A model generated the notes under the pieces. The model had not been told where the DNA came from. It did no database searches and worked only from the letters and a program-made list of their open reading frames with translations. DNA of 64,000 nucleotides. It comes from Gammaproteobacteria bacterium (GTDB lineage: Bacteria > Pseudomonadota > Gammaproteobacteria > JASBUN01). The stretch's first letter is position 1. The number at the start of each line of letters is the position of its first letter. The position numbers were made by a program, and so were the translations under genes. Shown here in pieces: positions 28,001 through 36,743 of the stretch. Location of the stretch: assembly GCA_030147845.1 (NCBI GenBank), contig JASBUN010000028.1:58416-122415 (forward strand), read 5' to 3'.

Positions 28001-28960
28001 CATTCCGGTTGATTGAGCCTCTATAAAGGCAATCAGAGCGGTCAGGACATCCGCCAATGGTGTTCCGTCGGTGATCAGTTCCAGCAAACGATTTTGACCG
28101 CGCAATAATGCATCCGCTTCGGCGCGATCACTTACGTCATAAGCGACACCGATAATCTGGCATACCTTGCCATCGCCGTTTAATTTATACGGCACCTCGC
28201 GGCTGATCATCCAGTGCCAATTACCGCTTTTATCTCGAAGCCGATAACTGATGGAGCGCGCTTCCTTTTCCGAGGTGCCCAGCCAAGCATCGTGGTGCGC
28301 AGCCACTCCTGACAAGTCCTCAGGGTGAAACATATCTAAAGCGTTAAGTTCGCGCGACTGCGTTTCCTTCAAAGTGTAACCGAAATTGTCCAGCCAGTAT
28401 TGATTAACGTATACGTTTCTTCGCTCCACTAAATCGAAAATATATACGGTACACGGCTCAGTATCTAAAATCCGTTCTAGAACGCTGTACTGATCGCCGG
28501 GATGGCTTGCTCGTCGGGTATGCGGATCGATTTCCGTCACGCTTGCCATGACGGCACACTCACCGGCAAAATCGATCGGATTTAACACAACCTCGACGTT
28601 GAACTCGACGCCGTCTCGATCGACGTGCACCGATTCGAAGCGAGTCTCGTGTTCTAACGACGTTGCGATATAGGACAAGTGCGCCGAGCGCAGTTCGGGG
28701 GAGACTAATTCGCCGACATTCAACTGCCGCAATTCATCGCTACGGTACCCATATTGGTGCACGGCGGACAAATTCGCGGCCAGAATCCGCCCGTTTGACG
28801 CCAGGATAAATACGGCGTCCGAAAGCAAGCTGAGCTCCACAGGACGGGAAGTGCCTTCAGCACCAATCCAATTCGGCATTTCGGCATCCATTAAGCGCAC
28901 CCTAGTCCGTTGCAGCATCGGCATTTTCAACGCCATACAAATGATACTGAATCGGCACAA
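25016..28960 (-). CDS. Multi-sensor diguanylate cyclase/phosphodiesterase (PAS-PAS-GAF-PAS-GAF-PAS-GGDEF-EAL)
   Basis: The 1314-residue protein lacks a membrane segment. Several PAS domains (about residues 40-150, 165-285, 465-575, 765-880) and two GAF domains (about 300-450, 590-750) precede GGDEF (900-1060) and EAL (1070-1310). The active site is GGDEF near residue 968, with an inhibitory I-site RExD five residues before it. The EAL domain keeps EALLRW, VNLS, ELTE, DDFGTGYSSL and KIDQSF. Both activities are therefore possible for cyclic-di-GMP. The start is uncertain because several in-frame Met codons occur in the first 30 residues. No operon partner is seen. Confidence 0.92.
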   Translation of the reverse strand: MCRFSIICMALKMPMLQRTRVRLMDAEMPNWIGAEGTSRPVELSLLSDAVFILASNGRILAANLSAVHQYGYRSDELRQLNVGELVSPELRSAHLSYIATSLEHETRFESVHVDRDGVEFNVEVVLNPIDFAGECAVMASVTEIDPHTRRASHPGDQYSVLERILDTEPCTVYIFDLVERRNVYVNQYWLDNFGYTLKETQSRELNALDMFHPEDLSGVAAHHDAWLGTSEKEARSISYRLRDKSGNWHWMISREVPYKLNGDGKVCQIIGVAYDVSDRAEADALLRGQNRLLELITDGTPLADVLTALIAFIEAQSTGMLGSILLLDPDGVHVRHGAAPSLPAEFIAAVDGQPIGPMAGSCGTAAYRKEPVFVADVALDPLWSQYKHVALKHGLRASWSTPIFDAQQRVLGTFAMYYRRPGLPQPEHRKLIDTTTHIASLAIRHHAAEEALRARETQLSLVYDNVYDIVFVLGIEPNDQFRFLSVNKQFSAATGLPDKSIIGKLVDDVIPEPSRSLVRDKYREAIRTRKVVCWEETTSYPAGEKTGDVSIAPIFDDDGSCIQLIGTVHDITARKRDEAKIQRLNQLHATLSQCNQTIVHCGSEDELMREVCRIAVEFGGMKMAWIGFVDDDGLMINPVAAYGEGIDYLHGVTISTNANSPIGRGPAGTSVRENRPFWCADYQHDDATAFWREQSRTVGWRASASLPLRRKGEPIGTLCLYTDIVNPFDDSTQDLLIKIATDISFALDRFSTAAERKREQMQLRRLSQIVERSANVIVVTDLEGRIEYVNPAFVETTGYGIDEVLGKNPRLLQSGKTPDSVYLEMWSQLTRGDSWQGEFINKRKDGTEYIESVHISPMRQVGDKVTHYLSIKEDITERRNTEEQVKYLVNYDSLTGLPNRAQLSTHLNYALSLTKRSSGSLVLMFLDLDRFKDINDTLGHSVGDAVLIEVATRLRGAVREEDAVSRLGGDEFILMLPGTDAAGAAKVAEKILIVIAEPFRVDQHDLIVTASIGIALYPNDGDDLEALSKSADTAMYRAKHEGRDKYCFFTEEMHMRSVRNMALLNALRHALERDQFELHYQPQLANGHIVGAEALLRWDSSELGAVSPAEFIPIAEECGLIIPIGEWVLRTAMHQLKRWMDDGLAPLVIAVNLSVVQFRHPSLSDLVARVLNEVQLPAELLELELTEGVAMQQPESAIAVMDKLHERGVRLSLDDFGTGYSSLNYLKKFKVYKLKIDQSFVRDISTDPEDRAIVAAIVSMAKSLGLTTIAEGVETAEQLDFLRSQGCDEMQGYYFSRPLPVADFESFVSSYVPA

Positions 28961-29817
28961 AGTGTACAGATGCGTACCGACGTACGGATGGCGAACCCCG
29001 CTAGCCGGTCGGACGACGGTCGAGCGTTTCCATACCGCCCGGTAGCACCGGCCTGATACCGAAACCGTTTGTCACGGGCCCCTTCAGCTTGGCGCCAATG
29101 TCGCTGTCATTGGTTGCGCAGGCTGGTGGCGGTATCGGGCGATAGTTGCGCTTTGCGTTGATGTGAACGAAGCAGCCGAGAGCAAAGCGAGTCGTTCGGA
29201 TGTCTTGCCCCACCGCGTTGCAACCAACTGATTTAAGGGAGAAACCCGCGCAAGTCAGGCTCTACCTGCTGCTACCCGGCATGGTGTTTTGCACCACCGC
29301 GCACCCACATTCAGGTCACCAACGCGGGCGGGCGCCGATCGGGGCCTGGAGGGTCAGTCGGGCCGGCCAGCGACTGTCCGCGCCATCGGTTAGGCGTCGT
29401 TGCCGAGGATATCGGCATCGCGGCTCAGTCACCAATACCGTAACGATAAGTATAGTCCGGGACATGGTTTTGCGTGGTTGCGGCGTCTATCGCCGGCAAT
29501 ATTATTTAACATTTCGGCAGTCATGCTGGGGGCACGCCGGCTATTCTATGCGTGAATTATCGAAATCGGTGCATCGTCGCTCGCCCTTTTGCTCGGAAAA
29601 TTAGCCCGTGCAGGAATGACAATGGCGTTGCGCATGGTAGCGCCATTGCCGATCGACAACACTGTGCCAGTGACATATTGATTGCTCATAATCCAGGGCA
29701 CACGTCATCGGCCCAATAAACCATCCGATATTTTTCCTCCGCATCCGCGCCGGCTACGGCGGTGTTGACGAAACACCTCGGTGTACCGCGTTTGCGACGC
29801 CCGCGTCGGGCATGGGG
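28961..29817. other. 857-base gene-poor stretch with an SDR remnant
   Basis: I see no intact gene. A short-chain dehydrogenase tail is recognisable near 29620-29765. The rest, including a plus-strand frame at 29200-29604 rich in Arg and Cys, does not look protein-like. This suggests a decayed region. Confidence 0.5.
29620..29765 (-). pseudogene. Short-chain dehydrogenase/reductase C-terminal remnant
   Basis: On the minus strand the peptide MSNQYVTGTVLSIGNGATMR matches the C-terminal end of SDR enzymes (SN.YVTGTVL.VDGG). A neighbouring frame upstream reads YWADDV, which fits the preceding ADDVA motif after a frameshift. Nothing of the Rossmann domain remains. It is a gene fossil. Confidence 0.5.
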
Positions 29818-30501
29818 TTAGCGCATAACGCCGGCGACGAAGATGACTGAGGCCGGTTGTTGAGTCATCGGATAGACCGGCTCGCGCATCTCCAGTAGCG
29901 TGAATCCGGCCGTTGTGAACAAATTGATCCAGCTTTCCAACGTCCTAAAATACCAGGGCGCCGGATCACGGAATTCGGCGCTGAACCCGGTCCAGGAACC
30001 TTCGCGCCAACCGTCACGGTACGGGCGATGGCCGCAGGCGACGAGCGGGTGCAGGGTTTGCACCACCAATACACCTCGTGCATTGAGCAATGCCGGTATA
30101 GCGCGTATCAATTGCTCGGACGATTCGTGGCCGAACAAGGCAAAATTGATCACCACCGCGTCTGCCGTAACCGCGAGTTTTCCGGCCACGATATCGTCGT
30201 AGGACAATTGGTAAAACGCCCCGGCGCCGGCGCTGCGCGCAGTATCGACGAACGCTGAGACGGTATCCGTACCGATCACCTCGCATCCGAACGATGACAG
30301 CTTACGCGCAAGCCAACCTTCACCGCAGCCGAGGTCCAAAACCGTAGACGGCGAACGGCTGAGCACGACATCGACGATCGCCGCATCCGTGACTTGCGCA
30401 CGACTTTCAATTTGTCGATTGCGTACCGCGGATATCCACGCCGCGGCATTTGTCGCCCAGGTTTCGACGATCTTTGCGTCGCGGTGACTAGTCATGTTCA
30501 T
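29818..30501 (-). CDS. Class I SAM-dependent methyltransferase
   Basis: The 227-residue protein has motif I VLDLGCGEGWLARKLS and acidic motif EVIGTDTVSAFVDTAR. Motif IV follows, with ADAVVINFALFGHES, then GVLVVQTLHPLVACG. The substrate-binding tail is WREGSWTGFSAEF. The ATG at 30501 (or the one six bases later) is favoured over a longer cysteine- and arginine-rich extension. The methyl acceptor is unknown. Confidence 0.86.
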   Translation of the reverse strand: MNMTSHRDAKIVETWATNAAAWISAVRNRQIESRAQVTDAAIVDVVLSRSPSTVLDLGCGEGWLARKLSSFGCEVIGTDTVSAFVDTARSAGAGAFYQLSYDDIVAGKLAVTADAVVINFALFGHESSEQLIRAIPALLNARGVLVVQTLHPLVACGHRPYRDGWREGSWTGFSAEFRDPAPWYFRTLESWINLFTTAGFTLLEMREPVYPMTQQPASVIFVAGVMR

Positions 30502-31168
30502 ATCGCTCCGGTCACTACCGGCGACGCGGTGGAGACCGCAAGTCGAGCGCCGCCCGCGCATTGCGGACCACCATAAACAGTTCACGATCCGATCGATCGA
30601 GCCAACCCAGGGCAGGCAGCGGATCGCACAGCGATATCGTTCGGCGTACGTAACCAAGAAGATTCTATGACAAGCAAATCACGCTGCACAGAGTGACGAA
30701 TAGTAAAACTTGCCGCCACGCCGTGGGAAGATATTTGTTTAACTATCGGGCTTTTCAATTTATCCTATCGCGGGCGCGCAGCGCTAGGGCCGCAGCGCAT
30801 TAGTTGTCGGATCAGATGATGTCGGCTCATCGACCGGAAATCCGCGTACGCAGGCCATGCCGGCACGGTAAGCTTTACGCGTCTTCACGCTCGAAAAAAC
30901 GCTGTTTCGTGTAAACAAGGGGATGAGGCCGGGGTGAACATACGACGAACACGCGCGGTACACGAGCAATTCTGCGGCCTCGTTCCACGCCGCTAAGGCC
31001 GCGTCAGCGGGTTAATCAAAGCTTCATTAGACAGGCACGAATTATGTTGCATATGAACCGCGTCAACCTCGGCTCGGCATTTTGGGCCGCGATCACCGAA
31101 ACGGATGCCATCCGCGCATTGCCCGCTCGAACACGAATGTCCCACGTCCTTTTTGCGAGCGCACTCCT
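30502..31168. other. 667-base intergenic region upstream of uppP
   Basis: No gene is supported on either strand. An AT-rich patch near 30720-30770 could be promoter DNA. No structured RNA, repeat or remnant could be recognised. Confidence 0.4.
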
Positions 31169-31960
31169 ATGACCGATATGATTCACGTTGCCCTGCTCGG
31201 CATCATCGAGGGCATCACCGAGTTCCTGCCCATCTCCAGCACCGGACATCTGTTAATCGCCGAACGCTGGCTGGGGCACCGTTCGGACTTGTTCAACGTC
31301 GTCATCCAGGCCGGCGCCATTCTTGCCGTGACCGTGATCTACTGGCGCCGCCTCTGGGACTTGCTGATCAATTGGCGCAAACCGGAACAACGCGACTACC
31401 TGCTGAAGTTGATCGCAGCCTTCCTGGTAACAGCAGTGCTGGGATTGATCGCGGTAAAAATGGGCTTCAAGCTGCCGACCGAATTGAACGGCATCGCGTG
31501 GGCCTTGATTATTGGCGGCATATGGATGATCGCCGCGGAACAGATTGCTGCACGTCGACCACGCAGCACACGAATCACCTGGACCGTAGCCATCCTGGTT
31601 GGTATTGCACAGATGGTGGCGGGTATTTTCCCCGGCACCTCGCGCTCCGCAAGCACCATCTTCATTGCCATGCTGGCCGGCACCAACGACCGCAGTGCAG
31701 CGACCGAATTCGCCTTTCTGGTAGGCATACCTACCATGTATGCAGCCAGCGCCTACGAGCTATTCAAAGAATTTCACGGCGGCACCCATGCGCAAGTAGA
31801 CTGGGGCAACCTGGCGATCGGCTTTGTCGTCTCCACTATCGTCGCCTTCATCGCCGTCAAGTGGTTATTGGGTTATATCCGCAGCCACCGCTTCACCGCC
31901 TTTTCGATCTATCGCATTGTACTCGGCGTTGCCTTGCTGGCATTGCTTCCGCATGGATAA
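31169..31960 (+). CDS. uppP: Undecaprenyl-diphosphatase UppP/BacA
   Basis: The 263-residue membrane enzyme removes the terminal phosphate from undecaprenyl diphosphate, recycling the lipid carrier for peptidoglycan and other polymers. Both catalytic motifs are present: EGITEFLPISSTGHLLI (residues 14-30) and PGTSRSAST near residue 160. Length and the eight or so hydrophobic helices are typical. It also gives some bacitracin resistance in known species. It is a single gene, convergent with a diguanylate cyclase gene. Confidence 0.95.
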   Translation: MTDMIHVALLGIIEGITEFLPISSTGHLLIAERWLGHRSDLFNVVIQAGAILAVTVIYWRRLWDLLINWRKPEQRDYLLKLIAAFLVTAVLGLIAVKMGFKLPTELNGIAWALIIGGIWMIAAEQIAARRPRSTRITWTVAILVGIAQMVAGIFPGTSRSASTIFIAMLAGTNDRSAATEFAFLVGIPTMYAASAYELFKEFHGGTHAQVDWGNLAIGFVVSTIVAFIAVKWLLGYIRSHRFTAFSIYRIVLGVALLALLPHG

Positions 31961-32019
31961 GACTCGCGGCTATCTGCGGCGTCTCCGCCCACCGTCGACA
32001 GCCGCATCAACTGCGCGCA

Positions 32020-32979
32020 TTATCGCTTGGCGCTCTTGATCTCATACATCAAGGAATCCGCATCCGCCAGCAGCGTCTCGATCGTTTGGCGGCGATCTGG
32101 ATCCATTTCCACAACACCGTATGAAAGCGAAATTTCGTAACCACGGTTAATGTTTTTGTTGTACTTTTTTAAGGATTGACGAAATCTCTGCATACTATCT
32201 TCGGCGAATTTCTTCGTCGCATTTACCAGCAAAGCGACAAATTCATCTCCGCCGAGGCGTCCGTATACGTCGGATTCTCTAAACGTCTTTCTCATCAAAT
32301 CACCGAGCACCGTCAACACTCTATCGCCTTCCGCATGCCCGAATTCGTCGTTTATTTTTTTAAATCCGTCGAGATCCAAGAAGGTCAAGGATGCGGGTAT
32401 TTTATGTCGAACGCAAAGCTGGACGCTTTGCTGTGCCAGCAACATAAAACCACGCCGATTGGATATGCCAGTAAGCTCGTCTAATGTCGCCAGATGAACT
32501 GCGGCCAGTTCCGTCTCGACCATCGCAGCGAGATCTTTAAGCGCAACAACATCGTCATCCTCGATCGTTCTTGGCTGTTGATCGATGACACACAACGTGC
32601 CGAGCTTGCTGCCATCGGGGGCAGTAAGCGGACAACCCGCATAAAAACGAATACTCGGATCGCCGGTGACGAGTGGGTTATCAGCAAAGCGCTCGTCCTC
32701 GATCGCATCGGGAATGACAAATACATCGTTACCGAGAATGGTATGGCCGCAAAAGGAAATATCGCGCGGCGTTTCGGTCGCATCGAGCCCCACCCGGGAC
32801 TTGAACCATTGACGATGGTCATCAACAAGACTTACAAGTGCAATAGGCACATCGAACATGCGCTTCGCCATGCGAGTCAGGCGATCAAAACGCTCCTCTG
32901 CAGGCGTATCTAGAATATCGAGTGATCGGAGCGCGGTTAGACGCGCCTGCTCGTCTTCTGGAATATCGGGTTTTTTCAA
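32020..32979 (-). CDS. GAF-GGDEF diguanylate cyclase
   Basis: The 319-residue soluble protein has a GAF domain (about residues 25-160: LVSLVDDHRQWFKSRVGLD, ISFCGHTI). A GGDEF domain follows (about 165-315) with intact GGDEF and an I-site RESD five residues before it. It should make cyclic-di-GMP from GTP, with product inhibition. The GAF domain resembles those that follow the pattern of redox or small-ligand sensors. There is no EAL domain. It ends 60 bases from convergent uppP. Confidence 0.92.
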   Translation of the reverse strand: MKKPDIPEDEQARLTALRSLDILDTPAEERFDRLTRMAKRMFDVPIALVSLVDDHRQWFKSRVGLDATETPRDISFCGHTILGNDVFVIPDAIEDERFADNPLVTGDPSIRFYAGCPLTAPDGSKLGTLCVIDQQPRTIEDDDVVALKDLAAMVETELAAVHLATLDELTGISNRRGFMLLAQQSVQLCVRHKIPASLTFLDLDGFKKINDEFGHAEGDRVLTVLGDLMRKTFRESDVYGRLGGDEFVALLVNATKKFAEDSMQRFRQSLKKYNKNINRGYEISLSYGVVEMDPDRRQTIETLLADADSLMYEIKSAKR

Positions 32980-33347
32980 TGGAACACCTACGCTGAACGC
33001 GGTAGTGTATTTATAGGCCTATCCGCAAATTTAGACAACTACGAGCGTCTGAGTAAGGCTGGCTTTTGCAAGCAAGAGGAGAACAACTGTGTCCAATTGT
33101 GACGCACAATGCCATTTGCCGGGGGTGCGTGAAACCGCTCGGCGCGGCGGTGAACTCGCGTTTGCTACACGTCGCCCATCGCGCTAGGACAATGCGCGAA
33201 CGAGACGCGCTTACAAGGCCAGTGGACTGCGGTCGATGCCGCCATCGAGCGCTAGTCCGGCGTGTTGGTTGATGACAAACGCAAATATGAGCCATCGGTC
33301 CTCCCTGACCATGCCCGTATCAATCACCGGCGCCCATTGTTATGCTG
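32980..33347. other. Intergenic region, no gene seen
   Basis: A 95-codon minus-strand frame exists but is rich in Arg, Ser and Cys without a domain-like pattern, so it is rejected. The region should hold the diguanylate cyclase promoter. Confidence 0.4.
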
Positions 33348-34544
33348 TCAGCGTCGCGCCAATTTTTCAGCTAAGCGCGCCGCTAATCTTCTACGCCTAC
33401 TGCCCTTCGGAAATATCAAATTAAGTACGGGATGTTCTTTATTTTCCAACAATTGTCGCAACGGTTGCATCCAGGGATCTACCCTATTATTGGCTTCTGC
33501 GTACCTATATAGTTGTTGCCACTCCCCGCGAATAAGATTACTGGTTAATTTCACCTTCAAAATTCCATCAATTGTCCCTGGCCCAGGGAAGCAAGTTGGA
33601 ATCGGATTTCCCGTTACCAGGAAATTCATTTTCGTTCGCATGCACTTTTCGCATTCGCCACAATTGTAATCGGTTAGATCACCGGCCCAGCAAACGCGCA
33701 GATTCTCGACGCCGATTTTCCAATGCGCGATCTCTTTTACCTTTTCTGTTCTGCTATGGCTGGCGCCATCATGAAGCACATTAAAATCGCCGGAACTCAG
33801 CAAATAATCCGTGATTGGGGAAGAGCCCCAAGGGATGACCAATGCGTCGTAAGGCTCGCTGCTGCCGATGACGCACGTACCGGCGATATTTTTTAAATTT
33901 CCGAGTGCCGACACCAGAGCGGCTCCACAAGAATGCTCCCAGTTTGCCTTGAGTACTTTTCGGTAGTTAGTGCGCATAGACACCAGGCTCAGATCAAGAT
34001 CGGCTAACGTTTTTCGGGCCCGGTCGCTGGCATTGGTAAATGCTTTCTCGTTCGTTAACGGGATGTCGAAACCGTGCACCAGGCAACACAGTTTTATGTC
34101 CTGTGTGCGATAGCCGCACTGCGCTTGCGAATGCCGCCAAACAGAGAAAGTCGCGTCAACTCCACCGGAATAAGCGCAAATGGCGCCGGATTTTGCTTGC
34201 GCATGCTCGTTGATAGTATCGACGGTTATATTTATGCAGTGGTATATACCGGGTAGCCACTTTTTCCATGCCGACTGAAACTCCACCAAATTACTTAGCA
34301 GCGTTCTCGATACCATCCCGGCAACGACAATATCGCGGTTTTCGCTCATTGCGTCCATGATGACGGCAAGCAAATAGCTGTCACAGTCATCATCTTCCGG
34401 CGAAGTGATTGACGCAGGAAATTGGAAAAACAATTCCTGTTGTTCTTCCACCACGTCATCGTGCATGCGTTTAATATTACAACGGCGTACTTGTTCGGTG
34501 TTATTCACCTCTCGTGGCAACGGCTCGATTTTTATATATTTCAT
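33348..34544 (-). CDS. QueC-like PP-loop ATPase with zinc motif, orphan
   Basis: The 398-residue protein has a PP-loop, CAYSGGVDATFS (residues 123-134). Such loops bind ATP and adenylate a substrate. A C-x9-C-x2-C-x2-C zinc motif at Cys285, 295, 298 and 301 (NCGECEKCMRTK) recalls QueC. It is longer than QueC by about 170 residues, with an N-terminal domain (1-115) I cannot assign. QueC-like proteins also occur in some defence systems such as Qat and type IV CBASS, but no partner genes are present here. Base composition looks more AT-rich than its neighbours. The start could also be 34580. Confidence 0.75.
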   Translation of the reverse strand: MKYIKIEPLPREVNNTEQVRRCNIKRMHDDVVEEQQELFFQFPASITSPEDDDCDSYLLAVIMDAMSENRDIVVAGMVSRTLLSNLVEFQSAWKKWLPGIYHCINITVDTINEHAQAKSGAICAYSGGVDATFSVWRHSQAQCGYRTQDIKLCCLVHGFDIPLTNEKAFTNASDRARKTLADLDLSLVSMRTNYRKVLKANWEHSCGAALVSALGNLKNIAGTCVIGSSEPYDALVIPWGSSPITDYLLSSGDFNVLHDGASHSRTEKVKEIAHWKIGVENLRVCWAGDLTDYNCGECEKCMRTKMNFLVTGNPIPTCFPGPGTIDGILKVKLTSNLIRGEWQQLYRYAEANNRVDPWMQPLRQLLENKEHPVLNLIFPKGSRRRRLAARLAEKLARR

Positions 34545-34685
34545 TGTATGTATGCGTCCGCCAGGTAGTGGCCAATCCATATTATTATTTTCATTCTTCC
34601 ACAGCCGGCATGCCCGCAGAGCGGCGACGCGACCGATTCATACTAAACGATTCGGCAGCCGCGATGATCATCGAACGCGAGCCCC

Positions 34686-35324
34686 CTACGGCCAGACCGT
34701 TATGCCCTCTACTTGCAACGCCCGGGCGATCGTTGGGCGTTCACAAAGTGCATCGACGTATCGGCAATAGGATGGGTACTGGTTCTTCATATCATAACCT
34801 TCCCGGGCACCCCAGCGAAAAAATACCAGCCAGTAGGGATCGACAACACTAAAGCGGTTAGCCACGGCAAGCTTGTTTTGCGCCAGATGCGCATCAATCT
34901 CGCTGAGACAGCGCTGAAAATTGCTATGTCCGCTAGCCTTAACGAAATCGTAAGCCTCGGAGGACTGAGCGAAACGCTCCGGACGTAAAACCTGCGCGTA
35001 AGCAACGTGGGCGGTGTTTGATGACCACGCCAGCAATTCGAGGCAGCGCGCCTCATCTCTGGACGCATCACTGGGATAGACTCCGGCGGCGCTGTACTTA
35101 CGACCCAGATATGCAAGGATGGCCGGGTTCTCAGTTAGCACGAAGCCATCGATCAGAAGCGCGGGAATCTGCCCTTTAGGATTGACCGCCAAATATTCCG
35201 GCGACAGGTGACGGCGATCGGCCGTAGCAAATTTTCGCAGCTCAAAGGGTAAACCGATCTCGCGCAACACAACGTGCGGCGCGAATGAACAGGCTCCGGG
35301 CGAATAATAGAGGGCGGTGGTCAT
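34686..35324 (-). CDS. Glutathione S-transferase
   Basis: The 212-residue protein opens with LYYSPGACSFAPHVVLREIG. The SPGACS motif is typical of beta-class bacterial GSTs, whose Cys can form a mixed disulfide with glutathione. NPKGQIPALLIDGFVLTENPAI gives the cis-Pro and gamma-glutamyl site. The C-terminal helical domain has NRFSVVDPYWLVFFRW. It differs clearly from the GST at 17087. It is not in an obvious operon. Confidence 0.92.
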   Translation of the reverse strand: MTTALYYSPGACSFAPHVVLREIGLPFELRKFATADRRHLSPEYLAVNPKGQIPALLIDGFVLTENPAILAYLGRKYSAAGVYPSDASRDEARCLELLAWSSNTAHVAYAQVLRPERFAQSSEAYDFVKASGHSNFQRCLSEIDAHLAQNKLAVANRFSVVDPYWLVFFRWGAREGYDMKNQYPSYCRYVDALCERPTIARALQVEGITVWP

Positions 35325-35845
35325 CTAAATCTCCACAATAATGTCAGCGTTCGACTGGTACAGCGCAACCCCTGCAGGCCGGTTATGTCCGAACGTACAA
35401 GCATGAGGCGTCAATAACAGAATCATTTTTGCCGTTCTATATTCTTCGAACCGACAGGCGCGCAGCGCGGCCCGTTGTTAATACGAATGGGTTGCGCCTA
35501 AGATGCACGACTAGTCTTCATCGGGCCAGCCGTACATTCGACCCAAGCCGGCGTGTCTAAGCTTGATTTATGCAGCTATTATTTAAAGTATGCGGTTCCG
35601 ATTTCATAGGCTCGCACGCTACGGTGGTATGCGAATGATGTCCGCCCCGCCGAGCAAACCGACTTGGATTTATACGAAAGAGTAAGTTTGCCAGATAACG
35701 CCCGCGAATTACCATGCCCGTCTCACGGCTTGCTTGCGCCGGAAGACCCGCGCCGGTCAACGTGTAAAAGATATCTTGCTATCGGCGACAGCATCCGGCG
35801 CGCGACGGCGCTACATTTACAACCCAGTGTTCGGGAGGATAGCTT
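35325..35845. other. Intergenic region upstream of the VIT gene
   Basis: Only short frames without protein-like composition are found. A GGGAGGATAG Shine-Dalgarno sits before the VIT start. No remnant or repeat is recognised. Confidence 0.4.
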
Positions 35846-36541
35846 ATGACGGACGCTCATCACGAAAAGCACCGCTCAGAACGCGCCGGCTGGTTGCGCG
35901 CGGCCGTACTTGGCGCCAATGATGGGTTGGTGTCGGTTGGCGCGCTCGTGCTTGGGGTCGCGGCCTCGCACGCATCGCACGGCGGGGTGCTTGTCGCGGG
36001 AGTCTCGGCTTGGATCGCCGGGGCTTTGTCGATGGCGGCGGGAGAATATGTTTCGGTCAGCTCGCAAGCCGATACCGAAAAGGCCGACCTCGCCGTCGAG
36101 CGACGCGAATTGGATCGTCATCCAGAGCGCGAACGCCGCGAACTGGCGTCAATCTACGTCAAACGGGGCCTGGATGCAGAATTAGCCGACCAAGTCGCCG
36201 GCCAACTCATGGAACATGATGCGCTAGGCGCACACGCGCGCGATGAAATCGGCATCTCCGATACGGTCAGCGCCAAACCGTTGCAGGCCGCCTGGGCGTC
36301 GTCGCTAAGCTTCACGCTTGGCGTTACACCGCCACTCATCGCTATCTGGGTAACACCGTTGCACGCGTTGGTTCCGGTGGTATTTGTCGTCAGCCTGATT
36401 TTTCTGGCGGTACTTGGCGCCCTGGGCGCCTGGACAGGCGGCGCAAATATCCGCACCGGCACACTGCGCGTACTGTTTTGGGGGACGTTGGCCATGTTGA
36501 TCACGGCCGGTGTCGGTTCGCTATTTGGCGCCAGCGGCTGA
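35846..36541 (+). CDS. VIT1/CCC1 family transporter
   Basis: The 231-residue protein has the VIT/CCC1 layout: AAVLGANDGLVSVGALVLGV, then a short loop with GALSMAAGEYVSVSSQADTE, then a helical cytoplasmic domain. Three C-terminal hydrophobic helices follow. Family members move iron or manganese, in plants and yeast into the vacuole. The cytoplasmic domain has Glu-rich stretches (ERRELDRHPERERREL) that can bind metal. It is followed by a convergent YqjE-type cassette. Confidence 0.9.
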   Translation: MTDAHHEKHRSERAGWLRAAVLGANDGLVSVGALVLGVAASHASHGGVLVAGVSAWIAGALSMAAGEYVSVSSQADTEKADLAVERRELDRHPERERRELASIYVKRGLDAELADQVAGQLMEHDALGAHARDEIGISDTVSAKPLQAAWASSLSFTLGVTPPLIAIWVTPLHALVPVVFVVSLIFLAVLGALGAWTGGANIRTGTLRVLFWGTLAMLITAGVGSLFGASG

Positions 36542-36743
36542 ATTCCGTCGCAATCATCAGCCTGGACGCGAGCGCTTTATGTGCCAGATCGGCTCTATCC
36601 GCCCGCACCGGAACCGCGCGCCAACAGAAATTGGCGGCCAACATCGCGCCGCGTTCGCTGTGGCCGCAGCTTCGATAACAGCTGGCTTCAGTTTAGTGAT
36701 GAAGATTTGGCGAGGCGCCTTCGTTTGCCGTTTCGCCACCGCT

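Noticed and set aside
29200..29604. 134-codon plus-strand frame in the gene-poor region
   Set aside because: Composition is dominated by Arg, Ser and Cys with no recognisable domain and no Shine-Dalgarno.
33348..34544. Anti-phage defence system of the Qat or type IV CBASS type around the QueC-like gene
   Set aside because: No ATPase, TatD-like nuclease, cyclase or effector gene lies next to it; neighbours are a diguanylate cyclase and a GST.
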